Assembly (NCBI GenBank): GCA_902386135.1
Contig: CABMIB010000105.1
Span: 1-59,162, forward strand
Direction: 5' to 3'
From: an uncultured archaeon
GTDB taxonomy: Archaea > Halobacteriota > Methanosarcinia > Methanosarcinales > Methanoperedenaceae
Length of the DNA: 59,162 nucleotides
The notes under the pieces: model-generated
Seen by the model: only the letters and a program-made list of their open reading frames with translations
What the model was told of the DNA's origin: nothing
The model's database searches: none
Shown here: one piece after another, positions 17,083 to 25,390 of the stretch
Position numbering within the stretch: position 1 is the stretch's first letter
Layout: every line of letters starts with the position of its first letter
Made by a program: the position numbers and the translations under genes

Positions 17083-17448
17083 TTATTTCTTATAAACATC
17101 CTCAGGCTCGAACAGCTTCTCTCCGACTATCTCGTCATCGATCGTCCTGTAGAAGCACGACCTGTAGCCTGTATGACAGGCGCCTCCGATTTGTTCGATC
17201 TTGAGCAATACGGCATCGGCATCGCAATCTATCAGTATATCGTGCACTATCTGCTCATTGCCTGAGGTCTCACCTTTTTTCCAGAGTTTGCGCCTGCTCC
17301 TGCTCCAGTAATATCCCCTTTTTGTCTCGATAGTTTTCTGGAGGGCTTCTTTGTTCATGAATGCCACCATGAGGACTTCTCCTGTTTTGTAATCCTGGGC
17401 TATGGCTGTGATCAGGCCGTCTTCAAATTTTAAGTCGTCTACGTTCAT
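17083..17448 (-). CDS. hisI: Phosphoribosyl-AMP cyclohydrolase
   Basis: 121 residues of the stand-alone HisI type. The zinc/magnesium motifs are visible as DCDADAVLL and [11 protein letters not shown], and the N-terminal half has [18 protein letters not shown], which are the family's most conserved blocks. It opens the purine ring of phosphoribosyl-AMP in histidine synthesis. Not fused to HisE, as usual in archaea. Convergent with asnB. Confidence 0.95.
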   Translation of the reverse strand: MNVDDLKFEDGLITAIAQDYKTGEVLMVAFMNKEALQKTIETKRGYYWSRSRRKLWKKGETSGNEQIVHDILIDCDADAVLLKIEQIGGACHTGYRSCFYRTIDDEIVGEKLFEPEDVYKK

Positions 17449-17524
17449 AATAGGGTCTCAAGATAATTTGTAAGCTTAATAATTTATCCGAGCCTAACGA
17501 CAATCGCTGTCAAATTGCTATTGG

Positions 17525-17740
17525 TTATGCAGCATCTTGTTCGGTATCCTCGATAGCTTTGAGTACCTGCCTGACTACCTTTGGGTGTAAAGTCTTTCCA
17601 GAATGAAATGGGACAATGACTCTTCTATCTCCTTTCACATATATCCTGTGACTGCCTTTACTTCTTATCATCTCAAAGCCAGCCTTCAGTAGCATCCTTT
17701 CTGCTTTTTGAGACGTTAATCTTGGTAATTTAGCAGGCAA
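17525..17740 (-). CDS. hicA: HicA-family mRNA interferase toxin
   Basis: 71 residues of the double-stranded RNA-binding-like HicA fold, with KGSHRIYVKG carrying the catalytic His and the C-terminal TLHPKVVRQVLKAI helix. Degrades mRNA when free. It follows hicB on the same strand with a short overlap (about 11 bp), the common hicBA order. Forms a complete module with hicB. Confidence 0.9.
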   Translation of the reverse strand: MPAKLPRLTSQKAERMLLKAGFEMIRSKGSHRIYVKGDRRVIVPFHSGKTLHPKVVRQVLKAIEDTEQDAA

Positions 17741-17957
17741 CCGTTACCTCTACCGAAGTTGTCAGAATTTCCCTGCTTAAATATGCCATCTTTTCATCAT
17801 CTGATAGCGTCTCAAGATAAAGTTCAATAGCTTCTTTTATGTTAGCCATTACTTCATCAAGAGTATCTCCCTGAGTTTGGCATCCTTCGAGTTCAGGGCA
17901 ATAAGCATAATATCCGTATTCATCCTTTTCTATTACAATGCTGACTTTGCAGTTCAT
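17730..17957 (-). CDS. hicB: HicB-family antitoxin
   Basis: 75 residues with the partial RNase H fold of HicB: IEKDEYGYYAYCPELEGCQTQGDTLDEVMANIKEAIELY in parts. An AAGGA ribosome site precedes the ATG closely. No C-terminal HTH or RHH domain is obvious, so autoregulation may depend on the complex or may be lacking. A TATA-like run at about 17979-17990 lies upstream. Neutralises HicA. Confidence 0.9.
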   Translation of the reverse strand: MNCKVSIVIEKDEYGYYAYCPELEGCQTQGDTLDEVMANIKEAIELYLETLSDDEKMAYLSREILTTSVEVTVAC

Positions 17958-18056
17958 TCCTTATTCCTCAAATTAACAATATATCTATATATTACAATGT
18001 GGTCTGATAAATTACATTCCACAGATATAACATTGCAAGTTATTGAAATTTTGCAT

Positions 18057-19214
18057 CTACCCTTTTACCGCCGCCTCTATGCACTCCTCCGTCGTCGCCA
18101 TAATGCTCTTCACCCCACACAGGTTCGGAACATACTTATGCGCCTTTCCCGAGTTCACCATCATGCAGCTAAACCTCTCGCTTGCAGGCGACACAACCAT
18201 GCAGGTATCGCAAAAAACCTTTGCGCCGCTTCTTTCGATTCGCTTTATAAGTTCGGGATGCTTTTTCTTGATTGCGCGCGAGGTGCATATCCATACTTCC
18301 TTTTTAACTTTTTTGCCATCTAAAAGCCGCGCCAGTCTCTCAAGCTCTTCAACGCTGCTGTGAGGGCAACCGAACGCTATTAAATCCGGCTCGCCTGATG
18401 AGTAAACCTCTTTTATCTGCCTCTGCTCGATCGTGATTTTCTCCTCGGGCGGGTCATATTTCCCGGCTTCAGGAGTGATACCGGAAACATGATATAACGC
18501 CACTGCGCCCGAAGCAGCCATTGCAGCCCCCAGTGATTTAAGTTCGTCCTTCGATGGCACGGATTTAAGTTTAAAAAAAGGAACTTTATCTCCCACCATC
18601 TCACCAACGATATAGCCCAGCGCCCCGTAGTCTGAATTGTGAAGATCCGTATCAACCTGGATTAAAATATCGGGTTTTCGGTTCTCATCCAGATGAAACC
18701 CGTAGTTCGGCGTTTTCCCTATCAGTGCAGCCGAAAGAGCGCTCGGCCCCCCTTCCCTGTTCGTTCGCGCCCCGATGACAGAGTTGGCATATGAGATGGC
18801 TGATGATTCGCTCCACGCTATATGGTCACCTAAACTTGCAAGGCTGTCAAAGATGCTGTACGGTGTGCAGGTGCATTCAGTTCTCACGCCGAGCGCCTCA
18901 TATGCCTTGATGATCTTCTGCTGTTTATCCGCAAAATCCTGGCTTACGCCCATCTCTTTCCAGCACTCCCTGTCCATTCCTGCGGGGTTGAGGATGGATG
19001 GTACTGCCACTTTCCCTTTTAAGTCGGATATCCACTCAAGACCAGCATCGCCTATGGTCTTGTACGAAACTCCGGCAATCTGGGCGCTTTTTATGGGAAT
19101 TAGCCTGTCAGCATCGTAAATGTCGCCAAGAGCCGCGAGTATCTCGATAGCTTTCTGGTATGTAGCGCCGCGTTCTCCGTTGAAGAGCTTTTCTTCTTCA
19201 GGCGTGAGATACAT
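18057..19214 (-). CDS. AcnX family: phosphomevalonate dehydratase large subunit
   Basis: 385 residues of the aconitase X large subunit. Conserved blocks include YKTIGDAGLEW, SILNPAGMDRE, CTCTPY with paired Cys for the [Fe-S] cluster, GARTNREGGPSAL, and a C-terminal CDTCMVVSP block. Archaeal AcnX dehydrates 5-phosphomevalonate to trans-anhydromevalonate 5-phosphate, which the UbiD-type enzyme nearby would decarboxylate to isopentenyl phosphate. The small swivel subunit (DUF126) is not in the window. The gene lies co-directional with ubiD and ubiX but is separated from them by the helicase-PLD cassette. Confidence 0.88.
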   Translation of the reverse strand: MYLTPEEEKLFNGERGATYQKAIEILAALGDIYDADRLIPIKSAQIAGVSYKTIGDAGLEWISDLKGKVAVPSILNPAGMDRECWKEMGVSQDFADKQQKIIKAYEALGVRTECTCTPYSIFDSLASLGDHIAWSESSAISYANSVIGARTNREGGPSALSAALIGKTPNYGFHLDENRKPDILIQVDTDLHNSDYGALGYIVGEMVGDKVPFFKLKSVPSKDELKSLGAAMAASGAVALYHVSGITPEAGKYDPPEEKITIEQRQIKEVYSSGEPDLIAFGCPHSSVEELERLARLLDGKKVKKEVWICTSRAIKKKHPELIKRIERSGAKVFCDTCMVVSPASERFSCMMVNSGKAHKYVPNLCGVKSIMATTEECIEAAVKG

Positions 19215-19261
19215 CTATGCCTCCGTGACTGGTGTGCAGTGACAAGTGTAATGTAAAAATT

Positions 19262-19334
19262 TCACCGCAGAGGGCGCAAAGTTCGCAAAGAGCGTTACTG
19301 CCTCGCTTTGCGTTCTCTGCGTTCTTTGCGGTGA
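19262..19334. repeat. 73-bp hairpin repeat, family member A
   Basis: Starts TCACCGCA and ends TGCGGTGA as a perfect 8-bp inverted end, with further matching CGCAAAG/CTTTGCG internally, so it can fold into a long hairpin. A near copy is at 55906-55976. Such palindromic repeats, not coding, are common in many prokaryotic genomes and behave like miniature mobile sequences. It lies between acnX and the remains of hepT. Confidence 0.8.
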
Positions 19335-19347
19335 GCTAATTATTAAT

Positions 19348-19376
19348 CGCAGATGAACGCAGATAAACGCAGATAC
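19348..19376. repeat. CGCAGAT-type short tandem repeat
   Basis: Three tandem units of CGCAGATRAA, one incomplete. A related segment with AGATAAACGCAGAT is at 36566-36598. It abuts the point where the HepT-like frame loses its resemblance, so it probably marks the insertion or deletion boundary. Confidence 0.65.
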
Positions 19377-19469
19377 CCGATTGACAAAAGCCATGTTTTC
19401 TTTATATTTGTCAACTTTACGGATAGATACAAGAATATTGTTAAGATATGCCTCATGCGCTGGCTGCAT
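19377..19469 (-). pseudogene. HepT-like (HEPN, DUF86) toxin, truncated after about 31 codons
   Basis: The frame starts at ATG 19469, overlapping the MntA stop by 17 nt, and reads AHEAYLNNILVSIRKVDKYKENMAF, which fits the first helix of HepT/DUF86 proteins. It then runs into the CGCAGAT repeat and the hairpin repeat and encodes nonsense. The Rx4-6H catalytic motif of HEPN ribonucleases is absent. Identification rests on one helix plus its place behind an MNT gene, so it is moderate. Confidence 0.5.
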
Positions 19470-19755
19470 ATTTTACACTTCCAAGAATATAAGGCTTTAA
19501 ATCCGGTTTAATTGCATTGTACATTACAAGGTCAACTTTACATTTGAAAAGGTCTTCTAAAAAGAATTTAAGATCCATGTAGTTATCGAATGTTGTTTTA
19601 CCTTTTTCAAATTCTACCAATATATCGATGTCGCTTGTGGGTTTTTGTTCGTTTCTGATGTAAGAGCCAAATAATCCGAGTCTCCTTACGCCGTATTTTT
19701 TAATAATATATTTATTTTCTTCAAGCTTGGTTAATATAGCTTTATAGGTCAGCAT
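19453..19755 (-). CDS. MntA-type minimal nucleotidyltransferase (antitoxin-like)
   Basis: 100 residues of the MNT family. The nucleotidyltransferase core is GLFGSYIRNEQKPTSDIDILVEF in parts: GSx(10)D-I-D, with the third Asp in KVDLVMY. In MntA/HepT modules this enzyme AMPylates and inactivates the HEPN toxin. Here the HepT partner that starts in its 3' end is truncated. It sits 21 bp downstream of the PLD gene on the same strand and may be carried with the helicase-PLD unit. Confidence 0.85.
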   Translation of the reverse strand: MLTYKAILTKLEENKYIIKKYGVRRLGLFGSYIRNEQKPTSDIDILVEFEKGKTTFDNYMDLKFFLEDLFKCKVDLVMYNAIKPDLKPYILGSVKYAASA

Positions 19756-19776
19756 TTCAGGGTTCCTTATATACCA

Positions 19777-20412
19777 TTATTCTTTTTTTATTCTTTTTAC
19801 AAATGCTTTAGGATTTTCTTCAAGTACTTTACGAGCCAAAGGATCAAGAATTTCGTGATTTATTTCTGGCAGCTTATCTTGAGAGATAATTTCAACTTCA
19901 TTCAGATTTATTTGTTCTGCTTCTTCCCAATACCTATCCAAAATGTCTTGAAGGTCTGCCATGGAAGATACAGAACCTCGCAAGGTTACCTCAAGGGACT
20001 GCTCTAAGCTATATCTATACCAATTAGTACTGCCCACATAAGCAATATCGTTGTCAACAATAATAACTTTGGCGTGCAATGTTGGTAATGACCGTATTTC
20101 GAAACTGGCTACATGAGAACGTACAGCATTCAATGATGCTAAAGTCGCTATACGAGCCTTTTCATCCTCTGTATCGCCAAAACGAATAAGAAATCTAATC
20201 GAAATGTCCTTCCGCAATAAAGCAATAATCTCTTTGACAAAATAGCCGTCGATCCACGGGCCAATTACAAATAGGCTCTTGCGCGCTTTTTGTATATCGC
20301 CACGTAAATATGCAAGAACCTTACCTGCCCCAATAGCTTTGAAGTTTCCTGATGATGTCGATAACTTGCCCTGCATCATGTGTAGCATCCTCCTGACAGA
20401 GTTGAAGAACAT
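19777..20412 (-). CDS. Phospholipase-D-fold nuclease, single HKD motif
   Basis: Up to 211 residues. One HxKx4D motif is clear: LHAKVIIVD (H113, K115, D120) followed by GSTNW. With a single motif per chain it should work as a dimer, like Nuc-type nucleases and DrmC. The frame overlaps the helicase gene by 56-92 bp depending on which of the clustered ATG codons (20412, 20388, 20379 or 20376) is used, so the two are translated in a linked way. The pairing with a DUF1998-type helicase recalls DrmA/DrmB plus DrmC of DISARM, but no methyltransferase is present. Nuclease activity is inferred. Confidence 0.8.
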   Translation of the reverse strand: MFFNSVRRMLHMMQGKLSTSSGNFKAIGAGKVLAYLRGDIQKARKSLFVIGPWIDGYFVKEIIALLRKDISIRFLIRFGDTEDEKARIATLASLNAVRSHVASFEIRSLPTLHAKVIIVDNDIAYVGSTNWYRYSLEQSLEVTLRGSVSSMADLQDILDRYWEEAEQINLNEVEIISQDKLPEINHEILDPLARKVLEENPKAFVKRIKKE

Positions 20413-22894
20413 AGGACTTGAACTTGGTTTTCATTTTAGGATTTTCGTATTGATTTAAAGCATCCAAACAAGCAGAAAATGCCGAAGACAAACACCCATC
20501 TCTCAATAACACCTCAGACAATCCATTTCCACCTGGAGATGCATCAAGAACCCGCAAATAGCCTTCAGACAGTGAAAGTTTTATTTCAATATTGGATGGA
20601 TTTGCTTGAACCGCATCAGCAAGGTAAGGCACCAGAATATGGCTCACCAAACCCTCAATCTCTTTGAGATATTGTGGCTGAAATCTTTTCAAAGCACTTT
20701 GGCAATTCCATGACCATCCGTAAGTTCTATATGAAAGAGGAAAGAGAAAGGGGAAATCTTCCTTTGCATCTACCGCATTCTTGAACCGTTGGCTTATTTC
20801 TGCCAAGGAGACTTGTTTAGACTTGCGAGTTGAAATGTTAATTTCGTTGTAGCCTGTAAATTTTTTTGAATATTCCCAGATACCGTAGTCTATTTCTCCG
20901 TTAGCGGGGAACTCGACACCTGCTGGTGGGTCAGCAGACATATAAAACTCGAATGATTCTTCTGGAATTCCACGAGTGGTAGTCAGGTCTTTGACTTTTT
21001 CTACATATACAACATCGATGCTTTTGAGATATTTGGCAAGCACTACCTTGCTGTCGGGATGTTCCCATTCAGCCTGTTTCCACTTACCACCATAGAACTT
21101 AACTCTCCATCGGTGTCCCCTTGCATCAAGATATACTGCTTCAGGGTGGGCATCTCGAAAAATGTTGAAGTCTTCTATCCAAGCAACATCATATTTTTCT
21201 TTGCCAATAACTCTAAGAGGAATTTTGCCTTCACTTGCACTTGCTCTGAATCCTTTATGAACCCAATATTTATCCGATAAATCAAGCAAGCCTGAATAGC
21301 GTTTCTCCAACGTATTCTTGATTTCATCCTTATCAAGGAAATTCTCAAAATATTTTTCGAATGTATGACAGTAGTGATTCCAATCTTTTTCTGCATAGTT
21401 TCTATAACAACCCTCATAATGGGCCGCTTCCATGTGGCGCAGGCGGAGCAGCTCAAGGTTCATAGGTATGGGAACGCTCTTGCTCGCATCAAAGCGGAAA
21501 ACAACATCAAGATTCTTGGCAATGTATCTATCAAACGGTGCAGCAGAAAGGTTTAGGAGTACAAGGCCTGGATGGTCTTGTCGCCGTCCAACCCTTCCAA
21601 TCCTTTGAATAAGGTCTACACGTTTCGATGGGATTGTGTTCAGAAGGCATAAATCAAGGTTCTCAATATCTACTCCCAGTTCAATAGCATTGGTTGCAAT
21701 TAAGGTTCCCCCCAGCATCGTTCCTTTGTTGAACTGGGCTTCTATCTGACGGCGCTCGGGCGGAGTAAGATCCGCATCATATATTACAACAGTTCGATTG
21801 TTATCTTTTGTAGACTCCAGCTCTCGATTCAGCATTCGACTCTGGAACTTGCTGTCTGAGAAATAAAGAATATTTATCCGATTACCAATTGTATCAGTAT
21901 CGTTGAGTAGTTCCGTTAAGTCGTGTATTTCCTCTAACGAATCAACGCATATTGCAACTCGTAAAATACCGCCTAACGGAGGGTTTTTAAGTAGAGTTTC
22001 TGCGTCATCAAGCGAAATAATTTTTATTTCAGGATTTATCGCATCTTTTTCATGGTGAATGACTTTTTCATTCAAGGAAAGAAGTTTAGCTGCAAAAGAT
22101 TTTGCATCCGAAAGCGTTGCCGATGCTAGAAACACGTTCGGTATATTTCGCTTTGCAGTTTCTTTGGCGACATAAAGACGTTTTAAAAAATATAACACAT
22201 TGGCTCCAAAAATACCATCATACTGGTGGGCTTCGTCTATCACTATACATTCAAGATTCTTGGTAAACTCTATGTGTGAACCGATGAGACTCCAATGGGC
22301 TTTATCAAGTGTTGCCAAGCGAATACGTGCATTTGAAAATTCAATGGTTCTTTCATGCCGTTGCATAGCGATGTCGAGGGTTTCTCCATGCCCAACTCCT
22401 TTCCAGATAGTCCAATCTATCTCTTGATTTGCCAATTGGAGAGTGCCACTATATGCATTTCCAGATTCATCATCGTAAATTCTAAGACTTGATTTTTTTG
22501 ATATCCGTGCTAATCTATCGGCTTGTCCCCACATTAGGGCTTGGGTCGGAAAACAGAGAAGAGCAGTCGCATTGGTATTTTTCGACAGCCTATCTATGAC
22601 CCATGCCCAAAAGCACAGACTTTTGCCAGAACCTGTTGCACTAGTTAGAATGAAATTTTTAGCTCCTCTTGCATAAGCATCAAACAACCGAAATTGATGA
22701 AGAAACAAACCATCGCTTTCAGCGTGCGGTTCGTACAATTTAATAAATTCAATCGCTTCTTGAGATAGTTTCAATTTTGTCAAACGCTCTGTTTTAGGGA
22801 ATGGTGTGAATATAGAAACTGCCTTATCCAATAGAGATTGACCATACTTGTTACGTATTGCCGTAAGAACTTCTGGCAATGTTAACACATGCAT
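20321..22894 (-). CDS. DEAH-box superfamily 2 helicase with DUF1998-like C-terminus
   Basis: 857 residues. Helicase motifs are in order: Q-like LFLHQ (64-68), motif I ATGSGKS (86-92), motif II DEAH (220-223), motif III SAT (258-260), motif V ATNAIELGVDI (400-410) and motif VI QRIGRVGRR (430-438). The C-terminal region includes DASPGGNGLSE near 795, the core of the DUF1998/MZB domain, but the four zinc cysteines of that domain are not seen. The architecture matches the Hrq1/MrfA/DrmA-B group of repair and phage-defence helicases. It precedes and overlaps a PLD nuclease. Codon and base use is more A+T rich than the neighbouring acnX and ubiD genes, suggesting transfer. Confidence 0.85.
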   Translation of the reverse strand: MHVLTLPEVLTAIRNKYGQSLLDKAVSIFTPFPKTERLTKLKLSQEAIEFIKLYEPHAESDGLFLHQFRLFDAYARGAKNFILTSATGSGKSLCFWAWVIDRLSKNTNATALLCFPTQALMWGQADRLARISKKSSLRIYDDESGNAYSGTLQLANQEIDWTIWKGVGHGETLDIAMQRHERTIEFSNARIRLATLDKAHWSLIGSHIEFTKNLECIVIDEAHQYDGIFGANVLYFLKRLYVAKETAKRNIPNVFLASATLSDAKSFAAKLLSLNEKVIHHEKDAINPEIKIISLDDAETLLKNPPLGGILRVAICVDSLEEIHDLTELLNDTDTIGNRINILYFSDSKFQSRMLNRELESTKDNNRTVVIYDADLTPPERRQIEAQFNKGTMLGGTLIATNAIELGVDIENLDLCLLNTIPSKRVDLIQRIGRVGRRQDHPGLVLLNLSAAPFDRYIAKNLDVVFRFDASKSVPIPMNLELLRLRHMEAAHYEGCYRNYAEKDWNHYCHTFEKYFENFLDKDEIKNTLEKRYSGLLDLSDKYWVHKGFRASASEGKIPLRVIGKEKYDVAWIEDFNIFRDAHPEAVYLDARGHRWRVKFYGGKWKQAEWEHPDSKVVLAKYLKSIDVVYVEKVKDLTTTRGIPEESFEFYMSADPPAGVEFPANGEIDYGIWEYSKKFTGYNEINISTRKSKQVSLAEISQRFKNAVDAKEDFPFLFPLSYRTYGWSWNCQSALKRFQPQYLKEIEGLVSHILVPYLADAVQANPSNIEIKLSLSEGYLRVLDASPGGNGLSEVLLRDGCLSSAFSACLDALNQYENPKMKTKFKSYVLQLCQEDATHDAGQVIDIIRKLQSYWGR

Positions 22895-23034
22895 CTGCTG
22901 AATTGATTTATGTTTCTTTTTATGCGTACTTTATCCCTTTCCAAAAACTCCAATTGTGGCTACTCTTTTATGTAAGATATTACTTTGTATATTTATTCCT
23001 TCATTACTTTTACATATTCCCCCCTCCATGCCCC

Positions 23035-24300
23035 TCATACTTTCGGCCGCTTCACCCTCTCGAATTTCCATTTCTTGCTCAAATCCATCGTTGCATCAAA
23101 ACCGACCTTCGTTCCGATACCGTTCTCAGAACGCGGATCAAGTGTGCTGCCCCTGACATTCGGATAAATGTATATGTCCTCATCTCCCTTCACCCTGGTC
23201 GCTATCGCGAACTCGATATCGTTCGGGTCAAAGATATTGATATCCTCATCCACGACAACCACATGCTTCAGGCTCTTATGGGCGGCGAACGTCGCTTCAA
23301 TGGCTTTCTTTGCATCATCGTCATTGTTCTTATGTATCTGCACAGCGGCATGGAAATAATAACATCCCCCGGGCGTGAGAGCCACGTTCCTGACATCAGC
23401 GACCTTTTTCACTTCGTTATATATCAGCGGCTCGTACGGGACTCCCATTAATATATGGTGCTCACTCCCCGCAGGCATGAGGGCATGATAGATGGGATCG
23501 CGCCTGTGCATCATGTTCGTCAGGTGAATGACAGGCTGTTTTCTTACCAGGTCATATGTGCCGCTGATATCCACGAACGGTCCTTCATCCACAACTTCCG
23601 TGGGATGTATATACCCTTCAAGCACTATCTCGGCATGCGGGACTTTTATGCCGTTCTTGCACTCGAACAGCTCGATAGTTTCGCCTTTTAGCGCAGATGC
23701 GTATTCGAATTCCTTTCCCTCAGGCACGCGTGTTGAGACGGCAAAAAGAGTTACAGGATCTATGCCGATAACGATCGCGACGGGCAGCGGCTCACCCTTT
23801 TCAGCGGCTTTTTTGTGAAGATTATATGTATGCCGAAACTCAACAAGCCGCGCCGCAAGCCTGTCCTTCCCTATTACCCTGAGCCTGTGGATCGAGGCGT
23901 TCATAACTCCCTCGTATTCCGATACAACGACACCTGCGGTGATATACGGGGCGCCGTCGCCTTCAAAATGCGTGAGGATAGGGAGCTTTGAGAGATCGGG
24001 CTTTTCAATAACTTCTTTAGCGGGCGAATCCTCCACGAGCTTTACCTCCCCTTTTGGAGGGCGCGAAGAGAGGTATTTTATTATGCTGTCAGGTGCAACT
24101 CCGAGAGCCTCGCCAAGAAGTTCCTTCGAGGAAAGGATATTCATGATAACCCTGGAGCCGTTCACATTGGTGAATAGTGTTGGCTCGGTCCCGACCGTGG
24201 CTGAGACCCCGTACATGGGCGAGAGAGGTTTTTTGACTTCCCTGAGATTTCCTTCAGCCTTAAGCCGCTCTATAAATTTCCGCAAGCTCATCCCTGCCAC
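23035..24300 (-). CDS. UbiD-family decarboxylase, probable anhydromevalonate phosphate decarboxylase
   Basis: 421 residues, the short archaeal UbiD length. Conserved parts include VVVSEYEGVMNASIHRLRV, EGYIHPTEVVDEGPFVDISG in two pieces, with the E-R-E type catalytic residues, and SEHHILMGVPYEPLI. It would use prenylated FMN from the adjacent UbiX. In archaea with AcnX the UbiD homologue converts trans-anhydromevalonate phosphate to isopentenyl phosphate; that assignment is from context. Its start overlaps the ubiX end by 13 bp. Confidence 0.85.
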   Translation of the reverse strand: MAGMSLRKFIERLKAEGNLREVKKPLSPMYGVSATVGTEPTLFTNVNGSRVIMNILSSKELLGEALGVAPDSIIKYLSSRPPKGEVKLVEDSPAKEVIEKPDLSKLPILTHFEGDGAPYITAGVVVSEYEGVMNASIHRLRVIGKDRLAARLVEFRHTYNLHKKAAEKGEPLPVAIVIGIDPVTLFAVSTRVPEGKEFEYASALKGETIELFECKNGIKVPHAEIVLEGYIHPTEVVDEGPFVDISGTYDLVRKQPVIHLTNMMHRRDPIYHALMPAGSEHHILMGVPYEPLIYNEVKKVADVRNVALTPGGCYYFHAAVQIHKNNDDDAKKAIEATFAAHKSLKHVVVVDEDINIFDPNDIEFAIATRVKGDEDIYIYPNVRGSTLDPRSENGIGTKVGFDATMDLSKKWKFERVKRPKV

Positions 24301-24851
24301 CGCTTGTACAGTTCATGCTCGATGCCCAGAAGGTCAAGGGCACGGCCTGCCATGAAATTAATAATGTCATCAATAGAATCCGGCTTCGGATAGAATGCAG
24401 GGCATGCAGGGAGTATAGAAGCGCCTGCTTTTGCAGCTCTTGCCATATTTTCTATATGGATCAGGTTCAAAGGCGTTTCACGCACCATTAGCACCAGAGG
24501 GCGCTTTTCTTTCAGGCAAACATCCGCTGCCCTTGAGATGAGAGTATCCGACATCCCTACTGCCACAGATGCAAGCGTCTTCATGCTGCACGGCGCAACT
24601 ATCATACCTTTTGATCTGTGCGAGCCGCTTGCAACAGGGGCTGTGAAATCATCATCACTGTACACATGGTCACCCAGCGACTCAACATCGCGGACGGAGT
24701 AATCGGTTTCTATTTTGATCAGCTTTTTTGCAGATTCCGATATAACTAAATGAGTTTCGAACCCTTTCATGTCTTTTAGAGCCTCAAGCAGGCGTATCCC
24801 GTACTGCACGCCCGATGCGCCGCTTATGCCTATAATGATCTCGTTGCTCAT
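24288..24851 (-). CDS. ubiX: UbiX flavin prenyltransferase
   Basis: 187 residues of the UbiX/PAD1 flavoprotein fold. GISGASGVQYGIRLLEAL at the N-terminus and the later VAPCSMKTLASVAVG and LMVRETPLNLIHIENM blocks are diagnostic. It attaches a dimethylallyl group to FMN to make the cofactor of UbiD. It is translated just before and overlapping ubiD. Confidence 0.95.
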   Translation of the reverse strand: MSNEIIIGISGASGVQYGIRLLEALKDMKGFETHLVISESAKKLIKIETDYSVRDVESLGDHVYSDDDFTAPVASGSHRSKGMIVAPCSMKTLASVAVGMSDTLISRAADVCLKEKRPLVLMVRETPLNLIHIENMARAAKAGASILPACPAFYPKPDSIDDIINFMAGRALDLLGIEHELYKRWQG

Positions 24852-24934
24852 GAGGTATAGTAGGTTTACTTATTTGAATAGTTTTTGTTAAATGCAAGAA
24901 TAAACTTAAATATACACTCTTTCAATCATTGGGC

Positions 24935-25135
24935 ATGTACCAGGTGTTATATGATATCGCCCTGCGCCTCGGTCTTGGCATCATTCTTGCAGCCGGGATG
25001 CTGATCCTCGTTATAATATTACAAACTATATTCTATAACAATACAAAAAAGATACATCTTGTGATTATTGGCATCCTGATAGCGTTGATCATATATGCGC
25101 TCGGGGATATCGCATTAGATGTCCTGAGTATTTGA
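24935..25135 (+). CDS. Small membrane protein with two helices
   Basis: 66 residues from the ATG at 24935 (a TTG two codons earlier also opens the frame). Two hydrophobic segments, about 9-32 and 42-64, are joined by a short polar loop FYNNTKKIH. A TTAAATATA box about 25 bp upstream of the ATG predicts a leaderless mRNA starting at this codon. Family not recognised. The 3' end overlaps the convergent hypothetical gene by 21 bp. Confidence 0.6.
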   Translation: MYQVLYDIALRLGLGIILAAGMLILVIILQTIFYNNTKKIHLVIIGILIALIIYALGDIALDVLSI

Positions 25136-25327
25136 TTTCTTCCTTCTCAGTCTGGCAATTAATTTCTTAATGCGGCTTTTGCTGACGTTTTTTATTTTGA
25201 TTCTCAGGTAGCCCCGTTTAGAACTTATTACCATCTTGAATACAGTATCTTCCGGGCAGGATTCAAGAAAGTTCTTTATCTCTCCTGCGACTGTCTCCTT
25301 ATTAACCGCCGTATATTCGATACTCAT
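25115..25327 (-). CDS. Hypothetical basic protein
   Basis: 70 residues from the ATG at 25327, preceded by AGGGTG and by a TATATATTAATT box further upstream; a GTG two codons earlier is the alternative. The C-terminal third is strongly basic (RGYLRIKIKNVSKSRIKKLIARLRRKK in two pieces), suggesting nucleic acid contact. Not assigned to a known family. Confidence 0.5.
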   Translation of the reverse strand: MSIEYTAVNKETVAGEIKNFLESCPEDTVFKMVISSKRGYLRIKIKNVSKSRIKKLIARLRRKKSNTQDI

Positions 25328-25390
25328 ATACACCCTGCTACTATTGGAATTAATATATATTCTTCTAAACTGTCTGCAAATATTGCAATA

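Noticed and set aside
17062-17265. Plus-strand ORF over hisI
   Set aside because: Antisense shadow of the conserved hisI gene.
19215-19469. 84-codon ORF as a full gene
   Set aside because: Only the first 31 codons look coding (HepT-like); the rest is hairpin and CGCAGAT repeat.
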